Positions 16,899 to 23,881 of a stretch of DNA of 29,002 bases are shown here, in pieces. The notes beneath the pieces were generated by a model. That model ran no database searches, was not told where the DNA came from, and was given only the letters and a program-made list of their open reading frames with translations. Origin of the DNA: Streptosporangium amethystogenes (lineage in GTDB: Bacteria > Actinomycetota > Actinomycetes > Streptosporangiales > Streptosporangiaceae); NCBI RefSeq assembly GCF_000721075.1, contig NZ_JOEQ01000066.1, positions 1 to 29,002 of the forward strand, written 5' to 3'. Position 1 is the first letter of the stretch. Every line of letters starts with the position of its first letter. A program made the position numbers and the translations under genes.

Positions 16899-17321
16899 AT
16901 GACGACAGCACGTGATGTCATGCACCGCGGCTGTGAGTGCCTGCGGATCAACGACAGTCTTGCCGAGGCCGCCCAGCGGATGGCTGAATTGAATGTCGGC
17001 TCCTTGCCGGTCTGCGACGAGAACGGCCAGCTCAAGGGGATCATCACCGACCGTGACATCGTGGTGAAATGCACCGCAAAGGGCAAGAACCCAGCCGAGG
17101 TCAAGGCTGGCGACCTCACCGAAGCCCCGGTGCGGTCCATCGACGTCAACGCCGACATCGACGAGGTTCTTCACCAGATGGCCGAGCACAAGATCCGCCG
17201 CATGCCGGTGCTGGAGAACAAGGAACTGGTCGGCATCATCAGCCAGGCCGACCTCGCGGCAAAGCTGCCCCAAGACAAGGTCGGCGAGTTGCTGGAAGCC
17301 ATCTCGGCCACCTCCCACTGA
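16899..17321 (+). CDS. Two-CBS-domain protein (Hrp1-like)
   Basis: A 140-aa CBS pair, close in layout to the genes at 6366-6782 and 7361-7795. CBS1 spans TARDVMHRGCECLRI to GIITDRDIVVKCTAKG. CBS2 spans EAPVRSIDVNADIDEVLHQMAEHKIRRMPVLE to GIISQADLAAKLP. The ATG at 16899 with an AGAAAGAAG purine-rich site is preferred over the longer open frame from 16785, because the CBS fold begins there. It lies in the segment that may have been inverted. Confidence 0.92.
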   Translation: MTTARDVMHRGCECLRINDSLAEAAQRMAELNVGSLPVCDENGQLKGIITDRDIVVKCTAKGKNPAEVKAGDLTEAPVRSIDVNADIDEVLHQMAEHKIRRMPVLENKELVGIISQADLAAKLPQDKVGELLEAISATSH

Positions 17322-17711
17322 AACGGCCATGACCCGGCCCCGGAATCGATGTTCGGCTACCACGAGGTTGAGGAAACAACCCACAGGGAGTGCTTCACCG
17401 AGTCAAGGGCCCCAACCAAACGAGTGAGGGCGAGGGGTGGGCGTCTGGCAGGTCCCTTCCCGGACACCTGTGTGCCGTCAGACATCCACGTTTCCTTGTC
17501 TCAGGGGACCCTCCCGGATCGGAGTCCTCTCCCTCGCATGGACACCAAGTCATCGGCCGATGATGCTGACTGGCCGCGATGAACCTCATGCTCGCCCTGT
17601 TCAACCTGCGGCCTGGCACCTCGCCTGCCGCCGAAGGACATAAGTCCCTGTGATACTAGTGCCGGTTCTGGGAAGGGTGGAAAGGGAGAGCGCTTATGGG
17701 AGGTGGGTCTG
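17322..17711. other. Intergenic region with the hibernation-operon promoter
   Basis: About 390 bp without a recognisable gene. It contains the best DevR-like box of the window (17635-17648), and a TGATACTAGT stretch at 17651-17660 that could serve as a -10 region. Near 17539-17552 there is a degenerate GGACACCAAGTC with one extra spacer base. Frames here are shadows. Confidence 0.5.
17635..17648 (+). promoter_or_regulatory. DevR/DosR-like box upstream of the ribosome-hibernation operon
   Basis: AGGACATAAGTCCC matches 12 of 14 positions of the mycobacterial DevR core GGGACTWWAGTCCC, with an uninterrupted GGAC/GTCC palindrome and AT-rich centre. Its centre is 70 bp before the ATG at 17712 and it is followed within 10 bp by a -10-like TACTAG. 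The position suits activation of the small coiled-coil gene and the RafH-like gene by a DevR homologue. Binding is inferred. Confidence 0.65.
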
Positions 17712-17975
17712 ATGTCCCAACCCAAGCCCGATATGGTCCCTGCGACCGAACAGACGCATCCGCTCGAGCTCGAACTGAACCTTCTCAAGGCCCGGGTCAG
17801 CAAAGCCGAGAAGCAGATCCAAGCGTTGGCCGAGGCCCATCTGGCCCTCGCGCGTGGCCTGGAGGCCGGGCCGCTGGAGGAGCCCGGGCAGATGCACCCC
17901 GCACAGGCCGCGCGGCTCGCCCACGAGCTACTGCTCGCCGCTGGCCTCGTCAGGAGCGGAGGTGACACGGCATGA
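17712..17975 (+). CDS. Small coiled-coil protein coupled to the hibernation factor
   Basis: An 87-aa protein I do not recognise. Residues ~20-55 (LELELNLLKARVSKAEKQIQ, then ALAEAHLALARGLE) form a clear coiled coil. The C-terminal helix AAQAARLAHELLLAAGL-like region (HPAQAARLAHELLLAAGLV) may make a hairpin. No signal peptide or membrane segment. The ATG at 17712 follows a strong GGAGGTGGG site. Its stop overlaps the next ATG (ATGA), so the two are translationally coupled. It may be a partner or regulator of the hibernation factor. Confidence 0.75.
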   Translation: MSQPKPDMVPATEQTHPLELELNLLKARVSKAEKQIQALAEAHLALARGLEAGPLEEPGQMHPAQAARLAHELLLAAGLVRSGGDTA

Positions 17976-18778
17976 ACCGTCGGCACGCCTCCATCGCTCT
18001 TGACCCCGGCGAGGTGCAGGTGGAAACGCGCGGCGCCATCTCACCCGGTGCGGCCGACGATGCTCGCGAGGTGGTGGCGGCATCGACCGCGGCCGCCCAC
18101 GAATCGGTGCTCTTTGCCCGGGTCAAGCTCAGCGCCTCCGCCGATCCTGCCGTGGCCCGCCCCTGCACCGCGCAGGCGAACCTCGACGTCAGCGGACGGC
18201 TCATCCGAGCGCAGGCGGTCGCCGAGTCGATGCACCAGGCCATCCGGCTGCTCGGAGACCGGCTTCGGGTCCGGCTGCGCCGTACCGGCAGGGACTGGGA
18301 GGACCTGCGGGGGCGACGTGCGGAGGACGCCGACCACGAGTGGCGGCATTCCAGCCCTCATCGTCGTCCTCTGCTCTACTTCCCCCGGCCCGAAGGGGAG
18401 CGGGAGATCGTCCGGCACAAGACCTACGAGCTGACCTGGGCCACGCCCGACGAAGCGGCCTTCGACATGGAACAGCTCGATTACGACTTCCACCTGTTCA
18501 CCGAAGCAGAGACCGGCCAGGATAGCGTCATCTACCACAGCCAAGACGGTTACCGGCTGGCGCAGGTCGACCCCGCGCCCTACCGGCTGGGCCCGGTGTC
18601 GATCCCCCTCACGGTCAGCTCTGCACCGGCACCCGTCCTCTCTGTCAGGGAAGCGGTGGAACGTCTGGAGACCACCGGTTCACCGTTCGTCTTCTTCGCC
18701 GACGCCGGTACCGGGCGGGGCAACGTCGTCTATCACCGTTACGACGGCCACTACGGCCTTATCACGCCCAGCAGGTGA
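17972..18778 (+). CDS. Long ribosome hibernation-promoting factor (RafH/HPF-like) with tandem C-terminal domains
   Basis: A 268-aa protein of the ribosome-associated hibernation family; mycobacterial RafH (MSMEG_3935), a DosR-controlled factor, has similar size. Residues ~10-105 fit a diverged HPF/RaiA N-terminal domain (HESVLFARVKLSASADPAVA, TAQANLDVSGRLIRAQAV, SMHQAIRLLGDRLRVRLRR). Residues ~140-205 and ~215-268 are two copies of the S30EA/HPF C-terminal dimerisation fold: MEQLDYDFHLFTEAETGQDSVIYHSQDGYRLAQV and AVERLETTGSPFVFFADAGTGRGNVVYHRYDGHYGLI. Expected role: binding the 30S subunit and holding ribosomes inactive during dormancy. A DevR-like box precedes the operon. Confidence 0.87.
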   Translation: MNRRHASIALDPGEVQVETRGAISPGAADDAREVVAASTAAAHESVLFARVKLSASADPAVARPCTAQANLDVSGRLIRAQAVAESMHQAIRLLGDRLRVRLRRTGRDWEDLRGRRAEDADHEWRHSSPHRRPLLYFPRPEGEREIVRHKTYELTWATPDEAAFDMEQLDYDFHLFTEAETGQDSVIYHSQDGYRLAQVDPAPYRLGPVSIPLTVSSAPAPVLSVREAVERLETTGSPFVFFADAGTGRGNVVYHRYDGHYGLITPSR

Positions 18779-18956
18779 CCAGTCAGGTCTCGTCGACGCT
18801 GGTCACGCTCGCAGCCGGGAGTCCTGCCGGTTAGTGAGAGGTCGGCCACGAACTCGCCACCGCCCACCGATGCGCGAGCTGGAGGCATGACGCGAAATGG
18901 GGCCTTTCGTGAGACTTGGCCGCGGCGCCGCCCTCGGCGTGGCCGGCGCGAAGGAC

Positions 18957-19335
18957 TCAGGTCCAGCCGATGCGCCTGCGTGAGGTGGCCACGGCCAGCG
19001 CCTGCTCAAGGCTGGCATGCACCAGCAGGTACCGGTCCCATACCGGTGAGCCGTAGAACACGGACGGGCTCACGCTGCAGGCCGGCGAGCCGAAGGACGC
19101 CACCATCGCGGCCGACCTCGTGCCGTATGCGCAGCAAAACGTTCAAGCCGCTGCAGTCCATAAAGCGGGTGCCGATCAGGTCGATGACGACCTGATCACC
19201 AGGCCGGCGGGTACGGCGCACAAACTCCTCCACCTGATCGGCGGTCGCCAGGTCAAACTCACCGCCGATGGTGACCACAGTAACCCCGGGCAGGTGCTGC
19301 CGCGTGAGCGTGAGCTTGCCCACGCGGCAGCACAT
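18957..19335 (-). pseudogene. STAS-domain anti-sigma factor antagonist, frameshifted near its end
   Basis: The STAS domain reads GVTVVTIGGEFDLATADQVEEFV, VVIDLIGTRFMDCSGLNVLLRI (phosphorylatable Ser in DCSG) and LRLAGLQREPVRVLRLTGM. After TGM the current frame ends in GPVPAGACQP at 19006. Shifting one base restores DRYLLVHASLEQALAVA to a stop at 18957, the expected STAS C-terminus. The N-terminal start is unclear: ATG at 19335 or a nearby GTG, both with weak ribosome sites. An intact protein would act in anti-sigma/antagonist partner switching. The shift removes only the last helix, so partial function is possible. Confidence 0.7.
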
Positions 19336-19350
19336 GCCGGATTTACTGCG

Positions 19351-19378
19351 GCGGCGGCCCGCGCTGCCGGGCCGCCGC
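19351..19378. repeat. Strong GC stem-loop upstream of the STAS gene
   Basis: GCGGCGGCCCG and CGGGCCGCCGC form an 11-bp perfect stem around a 6-nt loop, 16 bp before the candidate STAS ATG. No T-run follows on either strand, so it is not a canonical terminator. It could be a 5'-leader structure or a rho-independent-like block between STAS and the Hsp20 region. Confidence 0.45.
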
Positions 19379-19715
19379 GTAACGCGGGACCGGCGATATG
19401 TCTTGATCGAATAAGGGTGGGGTTTTGGACCTGACATCGGTGTCTGCTGAGAAGCGGGGTGGAAGGCTCATAGCGAGCGGGAACACTTGGGCCGGGGCTG
19501 ACCAAGGGTGTTGGCCTGGCCCTGGGATCGGCGCTGTTCGCTCAGCCGGCGCCCTGCGTGCGTACGTATGTGCGGCGCTGGGAGAACGCCCCGCTCATGG
19601 TTCCGCTCTCTGCCAGGGGGGCGGGACCCGCGCAGTTCGCTCCTGGATTGGCAGGCGTGGGAGGCGCTGCCCATTCCTCACCAGGATGACCGTTTCGCAT
19701 AGGAGGAGATGCATC
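19379..19715. other. Upstream region of Hsp20
   Basis: About 337 bp with no recognised gene. An imperfect dyad, CTTGG...CCAAG, lies at 19486-19506. It loosely resembles the outer part of a DevR site (TTGGG...CCAA) but lacks the core. No HAIR (CTTGAGT/ACTCAAG) or CIRCE element was found by eye. The segment 19701-19708 is AGGAGGAG, a very strong ribosome site for hsp20. Confidence 0.4.
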
Positions 19716-20198
19716 ATGACGCTTCCGGTTCATCGTCGAGGATCGGCTATCGTCCGGCCTGGTATGGCCCTGGGTATGCCCCTGGGTATGCGAGACCCGT
19801 TCGCCCAGATCGAGGATCTCTATGGCCGGATGGACCAGTTGATCGAATCCGCTTTCGGCGGCCCGGTGGAAGGGATGTGGGCGCCGCTGGCCGACCTGAG
19901 CGAGACCGACGAGGCATTCGTCGCCGACATCGATCTGCCCGGTGTGAAGAAGGACGACATCGACGTCGAGGTGAACGATCGGGAACTGGTGGTGACGGCC
20001 GAGATCAAGGAGAAGGAAGCGGCAGGCCGCCTGCACCGCCGCATGCGCCGAATCGGCCGTTTCGAGCACCGCGTCCTCCTGCCCGGTGAGGTCAACCCCG
20101 AGCAGGTATCGGCCACGTTGTCCGACGGGGTGCTCACGGTGACCGTGCCGAGGGTGGAAAAGGCCCGGCCGCATCACGTCGAGGTCAAGGCGACCTGA
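19716..20198 (+). CDS. Hsp20/alpha-crystallin small heat-shock protein
   Basis: A 160-aa holdase chaperone. The N-terminal arm has Met/Gly/Pro repeats (PGMALGMPLGMRDPF), then IEDLYGRMDQLIESAFG. The alpha-crystallin domain (about residues 50-145) has PLADLSETDEAFVADIDLPGVKKDDIDVEV, LVVTAEIKEKE, RIGRFEHRVLLPGEV and the GVLTVTVPR signature. It ends RPHHVEV without a clear I-x-I tail, so higher oligomers may assemble differently. The ATG at 19716 follows AGGAGGAGATGCATC. HspX, a DosR-regulon member, is the mycobacterial counterpart. The 3' end overlaps the convergent hydrolase by 14 nt. Confidence 0.95.
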   Translation: MTLPVHRRGSAIVRPGMALGMPLGMRDPFAQIEDLYGRMDQLIESAFGGPVEGMWAPLADLSETDEAFVADIDLPGVKKDDIDVEVNDRELVVTAEIKEKEAAGRLHRRMRRIGRFEHRVLLPGEVNPEQVSATLSDGVLTVTVPRVEKARPHHVEVKAT

Positions 20199-21273
20199 CC
20201 TCTGCACGGTCCTTCGCGTGGTGGGTCTTGCCTCGAACGTTCGGCTCACATGTCGGCGCCGGGTCGGAGTCCCCGGCCACGTGCTCTGCTGAGGCACCGT
20301 GCTTTGCGTACGACGCTGCGGCGTCTGCGTCGGCCCTCGGCACGGCGATGTCCGGCCCAGTCTCCCGAATGATCACATCCGCAACCAGCTCGGGTGCGTC
20401 GTTCATCGGTACGTGCCCGCACCCGGGCAACCAGATCAACTGCGCCCGCGGCAGCATGGCCGTGACCCGCCGTGCCTGCCGCGGGAGCAGGACCCGGTCG
20501 GCGGTTCCCCAGACGATCGTGATGGGAATGCCGGGAATCAGCCCGCTGAACAGGCCGTGTGCTCGCCCCGCCCGTAGCGTGGCGTCGAACCCGGCAGACT
20601 CACGCAGCGAGCGCAGGCAGGTCGCGACCGCCCCCGGCGGGCATTGGGTGGGGTCTGCGTACAGCATGCCCGCCAAGATCGCGCGCCCGGCGGCGGTCGC
20701 GGACAGCCGTTCTGCAGCGCCGTCCGGCACAGTCCGGGAGATGCGCCGAGCCATGGCCAGCACGGCGAAAGCGTACCGGCGTTCGGTTTCGTTCCAGAAG
20801 CCGGCTGGAGCCAGCGCGGTCACACTTCGAGCCAGACCGGCCTGTCCCAGCCCCAGCGCGACCAGCCCGCCGAGGGAGTGGCCTGCCACGTGCGGGCGCT
20901 CGATACCCAGCGCGGTGAAGGCAGCGCCCAGCACCCTCGCCGTAGTCGGCAGATCCGGCGTCAGACCCGCCGGCCAATCCGGAGACAGCCCGAAACCCGG
21001 CAGATCGATCGCGATCACCTCGCGCCCACCGATCAGGTGCGGGACCACAGCGTCCCACGTGCGCCGGCTCAATCCCAGACCGTGCACCAGGAGCAGCGGC
21101 TCCCCGGCCCCGGAACGCTCAAAAGCCAGCGTGACAGCAGGCAGGGCCGCAGCGCGGGCTTCCACGAACGACACCGGCCCCGGCGGGGCCGTGACCTCGG
21201 CATCAGCGACGCGAGACTCGTTCTGGGCATACGGCTCCACCGGAGTCACCCAACCACCGAACCGCGCGGCCAT
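20185..21273 (-). CDS. Alpha/beta-fold hydrolase
   Basis: About 362 aa from the ATG at 21273, or 354 from a GTG at 21249; neither has a good ribosome site and the frame stays open to 21471. The fold is clear: LLLVHGLGLSRRTWDAVVPHL (oxyanion HG), VIAIDLPGFGLS, nucleophile elbow VAGHSLGGLVALGLG (Ser in GHSLG), IVWGTADRVLLP with the acid, and LPGCGHVPMNDAPELV with the His. A cap region follows the nucleophile. The last ~55 residues are a polar, probably disordered tail that overlaps the 3' end of hsp20. Substrate unknown; the sequence is typical of esterase/haloalkane-dehalogenase-like enzymes. Confidence 0.88.
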   Translation of the reverse strand: MAARFGGWVTPVEPYAQNESRVADAEVTAPPGPVSFVEARAAALPAVTLAFERSGAGEPLLLVHGLGLSRRTWDAVVPHLIGGREVIAIDLPGFGLSPDWPAGLTPDLPTTARVLGAAFTALGIERPHVAGHSLGGLVALGLGQAGLARSVTALAPAGFWNETERRYAFAVLAMARRISRTVPDGAAERLSATAAGRAILAGMLYADPTQCPPGAVATCLRSLRESAGFDATLRAGRAHGLFSGLIPGIPITIVWGTADRVLLPRQARRVTAMLPRAQLIWLPGCGHVPMNDAPELVADVIIRETGPDIAVPRADADAAASYAKHGASAEHVAGDSDPAPTCEPNVRGKTHHAKDRAEVRSP

Positions 21274-21492
21274 CCGCACACCCGCACGCAGCACGTGCCC
21301 GCACGATCGATGACGACCATCACCGACGACACCGCCACCATAGGAAGCACCCCCTGACGGCACATACTTCGCATCTGCCAGACAAGGCGTCGCATGCGCA
21401 TCACCATGCATAACCGCCCGGAAGGGCCGGGCGATTCCATCACCGGCGCGCTCTGCCACGCCGGTCCTCACCGCGCCGCGTCGGCGCGGAAA

Positions 21493-21783
21493 TCACAGGG
21501 GGAGGTCAAGACCGACGAGGCGCTGGTGCCCCTTGGCGATGCTCTCGGCCTGCTGGTGGATCGTGGCTACGCTCGAGGCAGGCTGGCGCAACGCCAGCCC
21601 CTCGACGAACGCCACTAGCTCGTCCGGGAGACGACGCAGGCCCTGGTCGCTACGGCTGGCGCGGGCCAGGCCATCCAGGCCTGCTCGCCGGTAATCGGCC
21701 AGCCACTGCTGCAACGTCCGGCATGAAGGACCGCCAATGACCACCCACCACACCCGTAAGGCCATGGTTACGGCAAGGCGCAC
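21493..21783 (-). pseudogene. Transposase/integrase N-terminal helix-turn-helix fragment
   Basis: The frame carries CRTLQQWLADYRRAGLDGLA, RASRSDQGLRRLPDELVAFVEGLALRQPASSVATIHQQAESIA, the N-terminal DNA-binding segment of Mu/TniA-type integrase-fold transposases. The catalytic DDE core is absent: after ESIA the sequence becomes unrelated and stops. The beginning also looks truncated. It is a relic of an element, with no terminal repeats or target duplication seen. Confidence 0.65.
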
Positions 21784-22064
21784 AAACCGGGCCCCGGCCC
21801 ATCCTTCGGACGATCGATGCGGGCTCCACGAGGTGCTGCGGTCTCGACGATCACTTCGCGGCAGTCGGCTGCCGCCAGGGCCTACGAACCGGTCAATGTC
21901 GTCGACGACGAGTCCGGCTGCGGCTCACGGCCTACCGAGGCCACAGCCAGCCTTCCGAATCTCCGGGCGTCTGATTGTCTACGATCCTGCCCTGGCAGGT
22001 GGTCCTTCCAGGTCTGCCGAAGCCTCATATGGTCCGGCATTTTTTGACGACGGCGGGCTCCGAT

Positions 22065-22337
22065 ATGACAGATAGTGATCGGATTCAGGAAATCACGATC
22101 CGCTACGTACACGGCGACGCCCGCCTGCGGCGCGACTTCGACCACCGGCTCGCGTTGTTCCTGCGTGCGCAGCCGACGCACCACCGCTGGGACATCACCC
22201 CGCTGGTGGACGCCCTGGACCAGCTCGGCAGGCGGATTCCCCGCGTGGAGGTCACGCTGCGCTGCGATCCGGCACATGCAGAACTCCAGGTGTCGTTGGA
22301 CTTCGGTTTGAGCCCCATCCCCCGTGAAGGGCCGTGA
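22065..22337 (+). CDS. Hypothetical protein, 90 aa
   Basis: From an ATG at 22065 the protein begins MTDSDRIQEITIRYVHGDAR, continues LRRDFDHRLALFLRAQ, HHRWDITPLVDALDQLGRRIPRVEVTLRCDPAHAELQVSLDFG and ends PIPREGP. Composition and amphipathic helices look like a real protein. An N-terminal beta strand and mixed alpha/beta order are visible. No family is recognised and the ribosome site is weak. Earlier in-frame Met codons exist (22029, 21975) but read as less likely. Confidence 0.45.
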   Translation: MTDSDRIQEITIRYVHGDARLRRDFDHRLALFLRAQPTHHRWDITPLVDALDQLGRRIPRVEVTLRCDPAHAELQVSLDFGLSPIPREGP

Positions 22338-22469
22338 CACCCCTCCCGCCAGGACGGATGCGCCGTAGCCAGCCGGCACCATGTTGAGATCACGGCCAGG
22401 CTCCGGCCGGAGAGAGGTTTGGCCTGAATCGGTCACCGGCCCCCCCGGCAGCGGACGCGGGCCGGTCCG

Positions 22470-22629
22470 TCAGTCGAGCGCGTAAACGCGGTGCACGAAC
22501 TCGGCAAGCTTGCTGTCGGGCAACTCCTTGGCGAGATCGGCTTCGCTGATAATGGGCAAGGCGATGATCTTCGATCACGGGCAGGCGCTTGATGTGGTGC
22601 TGCTCCATCTTGAACAACGCCTCCTCCAG
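22470..22629 (-). pseudogene. Second CBS domain of an Hrp1-like gene, duplicated and frameshifted
   Basis: The minus strand reads LEEALFKMEQHHIKRLPVIED, then a 2-nt deletion breaks the frame, and another frame continues ISEADLAKELPDSKLAEFVH and the RVYALD ending with a stop at 22470. It is roughly 90% identical to 7634-7795, the end of the intact CBS gene, but inverted. The first CBS domain is missing and IS5-like sequence lies upstream. Confidence 0.8.
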
Positions 22630-22720
22630 GAACGCCGCCCTATCTCGCCCGTTGGCTCGAGAACGAGCATGAGACACTCGTCTGTCTATCCGTGCTAGGG
22701 CCTGTACGGACTTCGGATCT

Positions 22721-23085
22721 TCAGGCGGGTTGAAGGCTTCGAATCCACGAGATGGCTCCGTGTAGATGAAGGCCGGCGAGGTAGCTTTCGGGGGTCTTGT
22801 CGGAGCGGAAGGCCAGTCCGCGCCATTCCTTGGTCCGGTTGATGCACCGTTCGGCCGTGTTGCGCTGCTTGTAGAGCTCTGGATCATGGCTGACCGGGCG
22901 GCCGCCACGGGAGCCGCGGTTCTTGCGGTTGGCCGCCTGGTCGGTCTTTTCGGGGATGACAGCTTTGATGTGGCGCCTGCGGAGATAGAGGCGGTTGCCG
23001 CGGGAGGAGTAGGCCTTGTCCGCGGCCGCCGCGGCCGGGCGGGTGCGTGGGCGACCGGCGGGCAGCCGGACCTTATTGGCGAGAG
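22721..23085 (-). mobile_element. IS5-family transposase C-terminal remnant
   Basis: About 116 residues of a DDE transposase remain: AADKAYSSRGNRLYLRRRHI (second Asp region), VIPEKTDQAANRKNRGSRGGRP, and KQRNTAERCINRTKEWRGLA with the catalytic Glu (AER), then FRSDKTPESYLAGL and the stop at 22721. The N-terminal half is gone. A GGGCCTGTACGGA stretch near 22695 could be a terminal repeat, but no partner is visible. It abuts the CBS fragment. Confidence 0.8.
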
Positions 23086-23340
23086 GCCATGATGATCGGG
23101 GTGTGCCATGTGCTCGCGCCCCGCGTCGCCACCTTGCCGCCGAGACTGGAGGACGTCGGCTCGGAGGCAGGCGGCCGCGACGCGGGCAGAGAGGGTCGGA
23201 TCGGCGATCCTGGGGTAGCAAAAGCGATAGGCAGGCATGAAAAGGACAAGTGGCCTGGCGTTTCAGGACCCCTGGCTCGCCGGCCGCCGTACGGTCTCCG
23301 ATTCGGCCTCGGCAAGAGCCCCTCAACAAGGGAGGCAGCC

Positions 23341-23881
23341 ATGAACGAACGAACCTGGGAGCGCCTGGGAGCGGCCAGCGGCCTGGTAGCCGCGGTGCTG
23401 CTGCTGGCGGGGCTCCTGGTAGCCCCGGGCGCGCTGGCACTGGATGTCCGCCCCGGCATGATGATCGCCTTCGTCCGGCCTGCACTGCTCACGACCACCT
23501 TGCTCATCACGCTAGGCGCGGTGGCGTTCATGTGGTTCGTCGCGCATCTGCGGCACGTGCTCCAGCGGGCCGAGAAAGGGGCTGAGGCCTTCTCACCGGT
23601 CGTGCTGGCCTCCGGGTGAGCCTGGCCACGATGGCCGCACTGGCCATGGTGCCGCTCACCGCGTTGGCCACACTGGCCGCCCGCCGCGCCGGGCTCGGCG
23701 AGGTCGAGGTCGCACGGGCTCTGTACGCCGTGCACCAGCTCTCCCTCGGCCCGATCGGCCTGCTCGTGGCGTTGTTCGCGGTGAGCGCGGGAACCGCCAT
23801 GGTGGGCAGGGAGATCGCCGGGCCGTGGCTGGGCTGGCTGGGCATGATCGTCGCCGTGATCGGCCTGATCACGGGCATCGG
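23341..23881 (+). pseudogene. 5' half of a multi-pass membrane protein gene, with one frameshift
   Basis: An ATG at 23341 after GGGAGGCAG opens NERTWERLGAASGLVAAVLL, with four hydrophobic helices in the first ~150 residues. At 23617 the frame stops in CCGGGTGAGCC; adding one G would join SPVVLASG to VSLATMAALAMVP. The second frame then runs to the 86-bp repeat (MVGREIAGPWLGWL to GLITGIG) and is cut there. The missing end is at 16061-16223. The rebuilt protein would be about 234 aa with six helices, N-terminus cytoplasmic. Family not recognised. Confidence 0.75.

Noticed and set aside
16368..17384. 338-codon minus-strand frame opposite the CBS gene
   Set aside because: Mostly shadow of the plus-strand CBS gene; only the HIPAFAVN piece near its end is considered, as beta-CASP debris.
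19486..19506. CTTGG...CCAAG dyad before hsp20 as a DevR or HAIR element
   Set aside because: It lacks the DevR core and does not match HAIR or CIRCE; only a short outer dyad remains.
20228..21313. 361-codon plus-strand frame opposite the hydrolase
   Set aside because: Ser/Ala/Pro/Arg-rich shadow; the minus-strand hydrolase has the full catalytic triad.
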